Of a stretch of 64,000 nucleotides of DNA, positions 9,356 through 19,000 are shown piece after piece (positions within the stretch are counted from its first letter, which is position 1; each line of letters starts with the position of its first letter). Where the stretch lies: positions 2,232,001-2,296,000 of the forward strand of contig VRMN01000003.1 in the NCBI GenBank assembly GCA_008690995.1, read 5' to 3'. A program made the position numbers and the translations under genes. This DNA comes from Porphyridium purpureum (lineage: Eukaryota > Rhodophyta > Bangiophyceae > Porphyridiales > Porphyridiaceae). The notes below the pieces were generated by a model. It did not search any database, had not been told where the DNA came from, and saw nothing but the letters and a program-made list of their open reading frames with translations.

Positions 9356-10678
9356 TTATTGATCCGCTTTCGAGCCCGTCGACCCAGTTTCGCTCTTCCT
9401 CTTCTTCCCAAACACCTTCTCAAATGTCGACTTTCTGTTCAGTAGCGAGCGGTCGATCTTCATGGTCGCGTTCACTGGGATGAAGCGATATATGACTGCG
9501 AGCGACGAGCCGATCAGCGCCATCCACACAATCGAGACGGCCGACGGAACGCGAACGGCGTACGTACCAAAGTGCAGCGACGCCAGCAGGAATGCAAATG
9601 CTGAGCTCTTCATGGCTGTCTCAATGGCCGTGGTGCGCGCAACAATTTCGTTGAAGCCCAGTAGTTTGGGCATAAAGTATCCGAACAGACCGCCAAGAAT
9701 ATGCAGCAACGCTGTCGCAATCTGGAGCGACCACCCGGCTGCCAGGATGTCCGAGGCGCACTGTGCGACCGATGAGCCCACCAGCAAGCACGTAGCAATC
9801 ACACCGATGACTGGTGAGAACGGCAGCACCGCCTTGCATGCCTTGTTCGCGTACTTGTTCATAAGCATGCCCACAACGATCGGGAGCAGCACCACCTGCA
9901 CGGTGGAGACGGCGATGCCTACGGAGTCCACGGGTACTACGGCGCCAATAAATAACTTGGAGAGCAGCGGAGTCATGACGATCGCACCAATTGTCGTGAC
10001 GGTGGTCATCATGACGCTCAACGCCACATTACCACGCGCGATGTACGTGCACAAGTTGCTTGCTTGGCCTCCATTCACAGAGCCAACCACGACCAGTCCT
10101 GCAAGCAGGTCTGGCGGCAACTTGAATGCCACGCCCAGCACGTACGACAGCACGGGCATGAGAGCGTAGCAGCCCACAAAGCCGACGGTGACTGCACGGA
10201 AGCGCTTGAGCACGCGCACAAAGTCCTGCACCGACAAGGTGATGCCCATGGAGAGCATGAGCGCGGCCAGCGCGACGGTGAACTGCTTTGTGCCGAGCCA
10301 GTTAAAGAGGTGCGGGTACTTGACGCCGGCCACCGCGACGAGAGCGGTCCACACTGGGAACAAGTTGGTGAAGATCGTGCTTGCCGCCACGTACGCCCGC
10401 CATGCCTTACTCTTCGGAGGATCAATCTGCGCAATCGTGGTGTCCACGGGCACGCCGGTGGAATCGACCGCTGTGCACATTCTGCTGCGGTGCATGCCGC
10501 GCGAGCGCGCGGCGCAAACCTTGACTGGTGCAAGGGCCGCATTCTGCAGGCCGCTCGCAGGCTTCGCCGCCACGAACGTGCCGGCCACACGGCGCAGACG
10601 CGCGCGGCGCCCTAATGTCCCCGCCGCACCGCGCGCGGCGCCGTGCGAAGCCACGAACGCGCACGCCGCGGGAGCCAT
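9356..10678 (-). CDS. Plastid BASS-family sodium/metabolite cotransporter
   Basis: The protein is a polytopic membrane protein of about 440 residues in the bile acid:sodium symporter family. The core carries family hallmarks: VGSVNGGQASNLCTYIARGN, then TTIGAIVMTPLLSKL and ETAMKSSAFAFLLA, with about nine to ten hydrophobic segments between residues 100 and 410. These stretches resemble plant BASS1/BASS2; BASS2 imports pyruvate into plastids. The leader begins MAPAACAFVASHG and is rich in Ala and Arg. Red-lineage transit peptides often carry an aromatic AFV or FVP motif near the N-terminus, so a plastid envelope location is likely. The start is ATG 10678, because the frame continues upstream only to a GTG. 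The substrate (pyruvate or another organic acid) cannot be read from sequence. The C-terminus is basic and hydrophilic. Confidence 0.88.
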   Translation of the reverse strand: MAPAACAFVASHGAARGAAGTLGRRARLRRVAGTFVAAKPASGLQNAALAPVKVCAARSRGMHRSRMCTAVDSTGVPVDTTIAQIDPPKSKAWRAYVAASTIFTNLFPVWTALVAVAGVKYPHLFNWLGTKQFTVALAALMLSMGITLSVQDFVRVLKRFRAVTVGFVGCYALMPVLSYVLGVAFKLPPDLLAGLVVVGSVNGGQASNLCTYIARGNVALSVMMTTVTTIGAIVMTPLLSKLFIGAVVPVDSVGIAVSTVQVVLLPIVVGMLMNKYANKACKAVLPFSPVIGVIATCLLVGSSVAQCASDILAAGWSLQIATALLHILGGLFGYFMPKLLGFNEIVARTTAIETAMKSSAFAFLLASLHFGTYAVRVPSAVSIVWMALIGSSLAVIYRFIPVNATMKIDRSLLNRKSTFEKVFGKKRKSETGSTGSKADQ

Positions 10679-11007
10679 CGCCGAAAACTCGGTCTCTTTC
10701 TGCGGCACGTACGCCCACGCCCACACGTTTTTTTTTTGTTTTCGACGCAGCGACGTACTGATGAGCGCGTAGATGCACACCTCTTCACTTCGGCCCTTGC
10801 TTGCGTTGCGCCACTCAAGCCGCCACCTTTAATCCCCGCCAACGCCCACACCACACACGCCGCATGCGCCGCGCCGCACCGCGCCGCACCGTTCTCGGTC
10901 TCAATTTGTGGTGTTGCGCGCCGCCATAGCAAAATGGGGCCGCGCGTGTATAGCGGTGGCGCGGGTGGCGAAACGCGACGCGCGCGGCTGCGATCGTGTC
11001 TTGAGGG

Positions 11008-11130
11008 GTACAGTGGATCATCGGCACTGTACATTAGGTACAGCAATACTGTACCGCAACACTGTACCGCAATACTGTACCGCAACACTGTACCGTAATA
11101 CTGTACCGCAACACTGTACCGTAATACTGT
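11008..11130. repeat. 13-bp tandem array of ACTGTACCGCAAC units
   Basis: About seven head-to-tail copies of a 13-bp unit (ACTGTACCGCAAC or ACTGTACCGTAAT, often alternating as a 26-bp pair) occupy 11044-11130. They are preceded by an inverted pair, GTACAGTG (11009-11016) and CACTGTAC (11025-11032). The unit is the same GTAC-core word found as inverted pairs in other promoters. It lies between the divergent BASS and coiled-coil genes and could act on either. This could be a binding-site array or simple slippage expansion. Confidence 0.6.
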
Positions 11131-11411
11131 GAATTTGGGCTATTTTTAGTAAATTTATTGGCAAGCGTGATGGATTTGTGGAGGAAGGGTGTGGTGGGTA
11201 CGCGGGTGCCGGGAGGGTGAGGGTGTGTGTCTGGGAGTGGCGGCACGCGCGGCGGAAGAGGGTGTGGGAGAGGAGGCGCGGCGCGGCGGAAGCTCGTTAA
11301 CTGCGCCGGGTGGGCGTGCCGCGGGTTTTGAATTTTGGGGGACCGTGGGGCAGGGGAAGGCCGGTGGAGTTGCGGCGTCTGCCTTGTAGACTGCGGGTGG
11401 GGTGTGCCGCG

Positions 11412-12167
11412 ATGAAGCGCAACAAGTCGCAGAAGACGGTGAACACCGAGCTGCGAGCTCGGCTCGAGGATACTTATGACCAGATTCAGATCATGCAGAC
11501 GAAGAACGCCGAGCTGCAGGCGAGGCAGGGTCGGCTGACAGTCATGGTCAAGCGGAACCAGGAGAAGCAAAAGGAGCTCGAGGAGCTTTCGATCCTGCAC
11601 GATGAGCTTATGGACCAGAGCGTCGAGAAGGAGGTGGAGCGGCGCGAGCTCCAGGCTCAAGCGTATTCGGACGCGTCGGAGGCGACCATCCAGCGGTTCA
11701 AGCATGACCAGGAAAAGCTCGACGCCGAGGAGAAGATGCTGCGCAAGGAGTTGGAGAATCTATGGAGGGTTGCCGAGATGAACTATGAGATCGAAAAGAC
11801 ACTCGAGTATCAGATCAAGCAGGAGGAGCTGCCGCTGCCTGAAGGGTATAAGGGCCTCAAGGCTTACGAAGCAATGCACGTGGAGTTGCCGGAGAATGAT
11901 CTGCGCGAGCTGTACGATCGACTGCCTTTATACGTCAAGAAGCCAAAGCTCTCATCGGAAGAAGTGGCCAAGATGAAGGCGGATAAAAAGGCCGCTGCGG
12001 ACAAAGTTGCCTTTAGCTACCTGAAGGAAGAAGAGACAAAGAGGGAGCTAGAGAAGCAAAAATCGAAAGGCAAGGGCGATTTGGGCGTCGGCGCCACGGG
12101 CGCCGCCAAGAAAGTTAATGGAAAGTGGGTTGTGAACGTCACAAGTCTGCAGGGCGCACCGCGGTGA
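11412..12167 (+). CDS. Coiled-coil protein of unknown function
   Basis: The protein has 251 residues and is highly charged. Residues 5 to about 130 show long heptad-like runs of Glu, Lys, Leu and Gln, predicting a coiled coil. A shorter non-coiled segment with LPLPEGYKGLKAYEAMHVELPENDL and DRLPLYVKK follows, then a second Lys/Glu-rich helix and a Gly-rich tail. I recognise no family. The ATG at 11412 was chosen because upstream of it the frame is Gly/Arg-rich and looks like leader sequence. Codon use and the absence of any break suggest a real gene. It sits head-to-tail with the AlkB-like gene 207 bp downstream. Confidence 0.75.
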   Translation: MKRNKSQKTVNTELRARLEDTYDQIQIMQTKNAELQARQGRLTVMVKRNQEKQKELEELSILHDELMDQSVEKEVERRELQAQAYSDASEATIQRFKHDQEKLDAEEKMLRKELENLWRVAEMNYEIEKTLEYQIKQEELPLPEGYKGLKAYEAMHVELPENDLRELYDRLPLYVKKPKLSSEEVAKMKADKKAAADKVAFSYLKEEETKRELEKQKSKGKGDLGVGATGAAKKVNGKWVVNVTSLQGAPR

Positions 12168-12373
12168 AGCCGACCCCTTCTGCCGACGCTAGTAGCTGCG
12201 CGCCTCCGATCACTTTGGTAGCGCAGGAAAATAAAACGAAGGAAGACCGGCATCTTTCGCTTTATCCCTCAATTTGACTCGTCTGCTCCTTCGCCTCCCA
12301 CTGTACATCACCATCAAGCTGCGCTCGCACCGTGATCGTGCCAAGACTTGCCAATGCGTTCTGTCGCCCATTC

Positions 12374-13231
12374 ATGCTGCGAGCCCTTCTTCGGCGCTTG
12401 GGCGTGGGCCCGAGAACGCGGCGCAAGCACCGGGACTTCAATGCCGTAGACCGCGCGGCGCTGCGGACAGCAGAGAACGTGCCGGTGGTGGACATGCACA
12501 ACCCGGGCATCCGCGTCGAGCAGAACATCATCAAAAATGTCGAGGCCGAGCTGATGCTTTGTAGCGACCTGCGCGAGCTGGCGCGCTCGCTGGGCTTTAT
12601 GTCGTCCGAGCCGCAGCAGGTGTTCTCTGCGGCGGTGGCTGGCGCCGAAGAAGAGCGGCGCAAGTTGGGCGACGTGCAGGTCACACCCATTCGCGTGACC
12701 GGCCGCGACGAGCGCCAGCCCGCGGACAAGGTCGCGCCGTGGGGTCACGGTGACGCTTTTGACGTAACCAAGGTGCCGGCCTACTTGCAAGACGTCGAGC
12801 GGTCCATCCGCGCTCGAGATGCATTTGCCCTGGGTCCGCTGCGCGATGTCACCATCAACTATCGCCTGGGACGCATGTTCAAGCTCGATCCTCACATCGA
12901 CCCGGAGGCAGATGGCGAGAACGTGGTTATTGTTGGACTGAATTCAGACACCGTGCTGACCTTTACGCGCGGCGGTCAAGGGCTGCTGCGCACACCCGAA
13001 CAGATTGCGCGCCAGTCCTGGCACCCGGATGATATCGACGTCGCGTTTCCACGTCGTGCTGCCGTGTTTTTCAGTGGGGATGCACGGTATGTGTGGAAAC
13101 ACGCCATCCGCGCCGGCGTCCTGCTAGGGAAGCCGCACAACGTCATTTGTGACTGGTGGGGCGACCTGGCCAGGCTTGTGCCGCGCAGCGACGAGCGGAT
13201 TAGCGTGGTCATGGCGTTTGGCAAAGTTTGA
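12374..13231 (+). CDS. AlkB-like 2-oxoglutarate/Fe(II) dioxygenase
   Basis: The protein has about 285 residues. The C-terminal half fits the AlkB-type double-stranded beta-helix: an Asn-Tyr-Arg-Leu-Gly lead-in, PHID giving the HxD iron ligands (His near residue 173), VGLNSDTVLTF as in AlkB family 'LGSDAVF' strands, a distal His in WKHAI (near 241), and RISVVM with the Arg (near 274) that binds 2-oxoglutarate. The N-terminal 90 residues are basic (MLRALLRRLGVGPRTRRKHR) and could be a mitochondrial presequence. The substrate could be nucleic acid or protein (ALKBH4/7-type), and sequence does not decide this. The start is ATG 12374, because the frame upstream opens only at a GTG. It lies about 4 kb from the ASCC3-like gene, whose animal counterpart works with ALKBH3; that may be coincidence. 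Confidence 0.75.
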   Translation: MLRALLRRLGVGPRTRRKHRDFNAVDRAALRTAENVPVVDMHNPGIRVEQNIIKNVEAELMLCSDLRELARSLGFMSSEPQQVFSAAVAGAEEERRKLGDVQVTPIRVTGRDERQPADKVAPWGHGDAFDVTKVPAYLQDVERSIRARDAFALGPLRDVTINYRLGRMFKLDPHIDPEADGENVVIVGLNSDTVLTFTRGGQGLLRTPEQIARQSWHPDDIDVAFPRRAAVFFSGDARYVWKHAIRAGVLLGKPHNVICDWWGDLARLVPRSDERISVVMAFGKV

Positions 13232-13689
13232 TTCAGAGTCATTTTGCGGTGTGACTTTTGCACGTGGAGCGCAAGTTCAAAATCAGGACTCGCCATCACT
13301 TTGACAGGATCGACGGGTGGCGCATTTTGGCACTCTGGCTGCAATGAAAGTGGGGAAGGCTATTTTCGTCAAGCAAACGAGAAGGCGTCTTCGGTCGCTG
13401 GAGCCGAAAGACTTTCTAGTCTTCGGCATGGTGCATTTTGCTGGTCAGCAGTTGCACTGCGTCATAGACTCATCTTGCCATGACGTGTCTGTCAGTTGAG
13501 AAATCGAAGCGCCCCTTCGCTGACATCCGCATCTTGAGATACGAAAAAAGGGAAGGTGCGCCATCTTCCGTTTCTTTCTGGAACTTTTTCTCTTGATATT
13601 TTAACAAGCGCGTAGGCTCTAAGAAGATTAAACTCAGAGGGAGAGAAAAAAAAAGAAAGAAAGGACTCACTCTAATTGACTCGACAAAT
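13232..13689. other. Convergent 3' intergenic region
   Basis: These 458 bp separate the ends of the AlkB-like gene and the dihydroxyacetone kinase gene. A purine-rich run (13638-13668) is the only notable structure. I see no supported gene. Confidence 0.6.
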
Positions 13690-15507
13690 CTACTTCAGTT
13701 CGTTATACGCTTCGACGGCAGCCTTCAGCCAAATGCCCACGGCCGTGGCTCCCGGATCTGCCGTACCCTTCATATCCTCGGCGGGAATGTAGCTCGATCG
13801 ACCAGCACCGGCCTTCCCCATGCTCGCCGTCGACGCCGCGCCCTTTACGGCGGCCTCTGCAGCCTGGTCCGCATTTTCTGCTTCCAGCGCAGGTACAAGC
13901 GCGTCGATCATAGTGCGCATTCCCTTCTTCGCACCGCCATAGAACATGATTGCTTCCGTCCCTGCTTTCAGCCCACCAAGCCAGCCCTGCTTGTCAACCT
14001 CGGCGGCTGCGCCTTGAAAGCCCAGCGAGTACAGGATCCCGCTCGTCCCGCCCATGCTATTTCCAACGCAGATTCCCAAGGCAGACAAAAGATCTGCATT
14101 TGAGTTGAGCGGCAGCTTATCCAAGTCTGCTATCACGCGCTCGGCGCCCTGCTTGAGCGTGAGCCCGCAGTCCCCGTCGCCAACAATAAGGTCCGCCGCG
14201 GTGAGATCCGGCTCGGCCTTGATAATTGACTCTGCTGCGCGCTTGATCACTTCTCTCTTCAGTTTTGCCGCTGCGTCCAATGTCTTTGGAGCTTCAAAGG
14301 TTGCTTCCTCGGGCGCCGGACACGGCTTGACTTCAATGTCTGCCTTGTAAGGCTTGGGCTGGACCCACGCGCTGGCCGTCGTGGGCGCATACAAAAGTTC
14401 ACGAACCTCGTCGTGACACGAGACGTCCAGCAACGTGAGCGAAAAGCCAGCCATGTCCAGGCTCGTCATGGCTGTATTGACCATCACACTGTCAATGTTC
14501 GTGAAGCCGGCCTTGTGCAGCGCCTCACATGCATCTCCCACCACGACGCTCATTTCAAGTGGCGGCAGCGAGCCCAGATTGTTGACCAAAAGCGCGTACG
14601 GTTTGCTTTTCTTGTCCTCGCCGAGTCGCTTGGAGAAAAATTCAACAAGATGTGAACACGTTTCGGCGGAAGAACCCATGGTCCTGCGCTCCACACCGGG
14701 CTCGCCGTGGATGCCAAGCCCGTACTCCACCAAGTCACCATCCAGCCGGTCGCTCGGCTTGGAGCCCGGCTGTGAACAAACCGTCATGCTCATGCCGATC
14801 GAGTACACGTTCTTGGCCGCGGCGGAGGCGATTTCGTGCACCTTGTCGAGATCGTACCCTTTCTGAGCGGCTGCCCCAGCCAGCTTGTGGACCAGCACGA
14901 CGCCCGCAATGCCGCGCGGCTGCGGCGCGTCCTCAATGGCAATATCATCACCAACAATGAGCATGCGGCACGGAATGCCATTCTTCTTGGCCTTTTCCAG
15001 CGCCACGCCGAAATTGAGCCGATCGCCCGTGTAATTCTTGACGATAATCAATGCGCCCTTCTCGCCGGCGACGGCTTTGATACCCGCGAGTACTGCTTCA
15101 GTGCTAGGACTGGCAAACACATCCCCACAAACGGCTGCGGACAGCATGCCCTCGCCGACCCAGCCGGCGTGGGACGGCTCATGGCCCGATCCGCCGCCGG
15201 ACAGCAGCGCGACCTCAACTTTTCTATTGGCGGTGTCGTCATTGCGCACAACGACTCGCACCGAGTTCTGGTATTCCAGGCGCGCCAGTGCGCCGCCCGA
15301 GTGCTGAAGCGCGCCCTTGATCGCGTCCTCCACAATATTGTGCGACGGGTTGTACATGCGCTTACGCACTGGCTCTCCCGACATACGCATAGCTCCTACC
15401 CTGCGCGGCGCAAGATCCAAGTGAACGCCGCCTCGTGGCGTCGAGGCCAGGCCGTGCGCCGAGTTGGGCACAAATGCCGCATGCCAGCGCGCGTCTGTCT
15501 GCGCCAT
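13690..15507 (-). CDS. ATP-dependent dihydroxyacetone kinase (DhaK-DhaL fusion)
   Basis: The enzyme phosphorylates dihydroxyacetone (and often glyceraldehyde) with ATP, feeding triose phosphates. The protein has about 605 residues. The DhaK half has GGGSGHEPSHAG (near residue 106), the GDVFASPS loop and LGIHGEPG, whose His (near 264) makes the covalent bond to substrate in known enzymes. The DhaL half has GDGDCGLTLKQGAE (near 442), supplying Mg-binding Asp residues, and SMGGTSGILYSLGF. The order and length match single-chain eukaryotic and Citrobacter-type kinases. The start ATG 15507 gives a leader MAQTDARWHAAFVPNSAHG. This AFVP motif resembles red-lineage plastid transit peptides, so a plastid enzyme is plausible. 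The frame upstream reaches only a TTG. A GTACAG inverted pair lies 250-310 bp upstream. Confidence 0.93.
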   Translation of the reverse strand: MAQTDARWHAAFVPNSAHGLASTPRGGVHLDLAPRRVGAMRMSGEPVRKRMYNPSHNIVEDAIKGALQHSGGALARLEYQNSVRVVVRNDDTANRKVEVALLSGGGSGHEPSHAGWVGEGMLSAAVCGDVFASPSTEAVLAGIKAVAGEKGALIIVKNYTGDRLNFGVALEKAKKNGIPCRMLIVGDDIAIEDAPQPRGIAGVVLVHKLAGAAAQKGYDLDKVHEIASAAAKNVYSIGMSMTVCSQPGSKPSDRLDGDLVEYGLGIHGEPGVERRTMGSSAETCSHLVEFFSKRLGEDKKSKPYALLVNNLGSLPPLEMSVVVGDACEALHKAGFTNIDSVMVNTAMTSLDMAGFSLTLLDVSCHDEVRELLYAPTTASAWVQPKPYKADIEVKPCPAPEEATFEAPKTLDAAAKLKREVIKRAAESIIKAEPDLTAADLIVGDGDCGLTLKQGAERVIADLDKLPLNSNADLLSALGICVGNSMGGTSGILYSLGFQGAAAEVDKQGWLGGLKAGTEAIMFYGGAKKGMRTMIDALVPALEAENADQAAEAAVKGAASTASMGKAGAGRSSYIPAEDMKGTADPGATAVGIWLKAAVEAYNELK

Positions 15508-15758
15508 CCTGCCTTGAGACCCCTGCAAACTGCGGCCAACTCCAACCAATGCCAAACACCAAGCGAGTGCAAATGCGCAAGATCAATGCGCGGCTCACTG
15601 GGCAACCTCCTTGCTTACGACCGTATCAAACGACCTTTCCCCGACTTATACGCTTCGTCCCTTGCGCTCTTCCACCCACGAGTCCAAATCTGGACGTGCA
15701 GCCGCTTTTCTCAATTTTTCGCGCTTGGAAGAAAAAATCGCGTCCTTCATCGCTGGAA

Positions 15759-15814
15759 GGGTACAGCGGTGTTCAGTCGGACTCCCGTAAGACGGCTGTA
15801 CTTTCGCGCTGTAC
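15759..15814. promoter_or_regulatory. Inverted GGTACAGCG / CGCTGTACC pair upstream of the DHA kinase
   Basis: GGTACAGCG (15759-15767) is followed 38 bases later by its exact reverse complement CGCTGTACC (15806-15814). Another half-site, GGCTGTAC, lies between them at about 15792-15800. It has the same core as the pairs at 731-825, 11008-11130, 25288-25322, 40510-40553 and 63781-63839. Regulatory function is inferred. Confidence 0.4.
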
Positions 15815-16018
15815 CGATTACGCGCTGCCTTCGCGCTCGGTGCGGGTTCGCAGAAGCGCTGCATTGCGCGCGCGCGCACGAGGCGGAAGAGATGATGGCT
15901 GCTCTCTGCTCCCGAGTACCAGGATAGTCGAAGCGTATGGCTCTTTAGTTGCAGAAAATCTACGCTGTCTCTTTTGTGGTTCTTCCAAGCCGTTGTAAAG
16001 CTCATTCACCTCTTGCTG

Positions 16019-19000
16019 CTACCACTTCGTCCGATATGTTTCCTCGTATGACTTGACCCTGCGAAGTTGAGTCACACGCACAAAACCCTCCGGCAGATTG
16101 TTCTCTGACTCCGCATTAAATGTCCTTGCGTGCACATCCCGTTCAATGAAGTTCTCCACATCGTGATCGCTCAGGACGCCGACACTGTGTCGGGGCGTAC
16201 TGCTCCGTGAGCTGAAGTCTTCTCGACTCTGCCAACGCCTGCGTACTGAGGGTATGACCACCAGAGCAGCACCGACAAGAAGCAGCGCGCCGGCCAGTGA
16301 GCCAAAGACAATGCCGACGATTTGCCACAACTCAGCTGACGCCTCAGCGGCTTCGGTGCTCATCTGCAGGGAACGAATAAAGCTTGACGGGTTCTGCTTT
16401 TGTGTTTCTTCACTGATCAATTCAATCCGTTGAAGCACTTCATCCAAATTGTTGCGCTGGGTCACGCGCAGCGCCGACGTAATGATTTGTTCCATTTGAC
16501 GGAGTCCCCGCTTTAAAAATTGCTCCCTGGACATACTTGCTGGGACGTTTTCACTCATACCTAGTAAATCGTTGACAAACACAGAATCATCGCGCATACT
16601 CTCTAGAAGACCTAGCCCGCCTTTTGCGGAAAACAGCAGATCGGTAACCACGTCCATGAGCTCGCTGGCAAAAGCAAAAGCGTCGTCACCACCAGATACA
16701 GCACTCGCGAGCTTCATCTCTGGTCTCAGATGCATACCTTTGACGTTCTGTACATGTTTTGCACCAGTGGAGGCGCGTAGTCCTTGCTGCTGGTCTTCTG
16801 GTCCATCACGGGCAGATTCATTCAAATGATTCTCGAAGGAATCAAGGAGAACAGCGTTCGCAGGCGAAATCAGTGCAGAGTTCAACTCACTCATCATACT
16901 ACGCACACTCAAGTTGAGAACGGAAATCGTGTCGACAACTCGATCAAGTGAATCCCGGTTTTCATCTGCGCGCATGCTGCATTCTCGAAGCTGAATTCGT
17001 TCCTGGGACAAACCAGATTGGCAACTGGACGCCAAGGTCAAACAACTTTCTGATCTGCTGAAAAAGTGGCTCGCAAATCGATTCATGAGGACGGCGTCTG
17101 CAAGTTCGTCAAGACGCTCAGAGTCGTCCTGTCGAGCGAAAGGATCGATAGCATAAGGAAAGGCGAATGAGTCATACTGCAATCGATTGCCCACAGGACA
17201 TAGCACATCACACGACACGCGAACGTAAATACTCGTCCTGCTCCGCGACGAAGTGACTCGGGTGCACTGGATGCTGTCCAGCTGGGCTGGCGTGAGCATC
17301 GAAGCCGTTCTTTCAGACTCCGTGTTGCGCCGCGCAGACTCCAGTTCCTGCTTTCGGGCTTCCGATTTTTTCATCGCTATTTCGCGTTCCTTTTCGAGCC
17401 TCGCGAGATCATTGCCAAGGATTTTTTCGGTGGACTCAGCCTCTCTGAGCGCCGCATCTGCCTTTTCCATTTTCTCTTTTTGCTCCTGGAGCTTCATAGC
17501 AGCTGCTGTCTTTTCCGCCTGAAGCTTCCGCACCTCTTCTTCTCGCCTTTCGGCACTTTGTACGCGCTCATACTGCCGCTTCTCACATTCTTCGTCGAGT
17601 GTCCGCTTTGTATCTCTGCATCCGCAAACCTCTCTGCAGAAACCGGCTGCACATATCTTCCAATTTTTTCGCTCGATTTCAACCCTGCAGCCAAAAGCTG
17701 TGTGTTCTGTGCGCCCCGGGCAGGAGTGCTCCCGAGCCGCTCTCTCGCAAAGATCGTATCCAATATCCTTCCAAATGTTGCGATAATGCTCTCCGAGCTT
17801 GTTCAGGTACTCTTTCACAGCATTAGCCCCTTGGAACCAGACGAAAAGGCCACGCGCAATGGCGTCAAAGTCAGGCACGATGCGGTCGCACACTTCGTTC
17901 GCAAGTATGCCGCCTCCAGCGAGTTCTTGACATACATCTTTCATCAGAGCTTCCAATTCGGCCCCTTTCTCTTCTATTTCCTTTGCTGCCTTGTTTAGAG
18001 CCTTGCCTGCGTCCTCCCACGCCGACTCCGCAAATTTCGCTGTGTTTCGCAGTACCGGAATCTTATTTGCGTGATGTTGCAGCTTGTCCAACCCTTTGTT
18101 AACTTCCTTCTCAGCGTTGTTCAGAAACTTACCGGCACCTTCCAGGGCCTCTTCTGCTCCGCCTACGACTTTATCCACCACCTCGGCCCCCCCTTCAATC
18201 ACATCGCCTAGGAGCTCCTCAATCCTTTTGAAGAGCGTCCAATCGACCTCCCAATCCCAGTCCAGAGGAGAGTTGAATACATTACCGGTCACTGACATCC
18301 GAACACTGGCTCTGGACTTGTCTGCTCCCGTCAACGTGATGTCTAGTTTTCCTGAGAAATCTGCATCAAAGTCGCCACCGGGCCGAACAATGAGTCCAAT
18401 TTCCACGAAGCCTTCAATCTTTGCTGACAAGGTGGACACCGTAGCGCCTCCTCGAAAGATGACGAGCAAATGTCCACCTGCACTGGCCGCTAGAATAAAT
18501 TCAATGGAGTCACATTCCACTCTGACGGTCTTCCCTGAATTGAAGGTTGCTTGCACTCGTAACGATGTCAGAAAGAACGCGTCATCCCGACTGAAACCCG
18601 CGTCGATCAGCCGACTGCCGTCAAAGGCCAGCATCCCGCACGCATCACTGTCCCTGCAGCACTGTTGAATGGCGGACAGACGATCCCACGCTCCGGCAGA
18701 CATAAAATGCAACTGCAGTACGGCATCAAGCCTCAGTCCAAAGATACTTCCGGTGAATCGCTGCCTCGCAGAGAAGGATTCAATGGCCGAGTCCCGCACG
18801 ACGAGCGCAAGCTCACCAGTCTGTTCTCCGGACAAAGATCTCAGAATTTCGTTCAGGCGCGACTTACCTCCCTGCACATTCTCTGGCATGCCGCTTCGAA
18901 GAGCCAGAAAGAGCCCGAGCGGGGCGCAGTCTTCGTTCTCAGACTCGAAGCGGACCACAGCTGAGGCCATAGAGCCCGGAATATTGAAACTTGTCTTGTC

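Noticed and set aside
11044-11130. CRISPR-like array
   Set aside because: Units are contiguous 13-mers without spacers, in a eukaryotic context.
14836-15927. Plus-strand frame of about 363 codons opposite the DHA kinase
   Set aside because: It lies antisense to a gene with clear catalytic motifs; its translation is Arg/Ala-rich without a domain.
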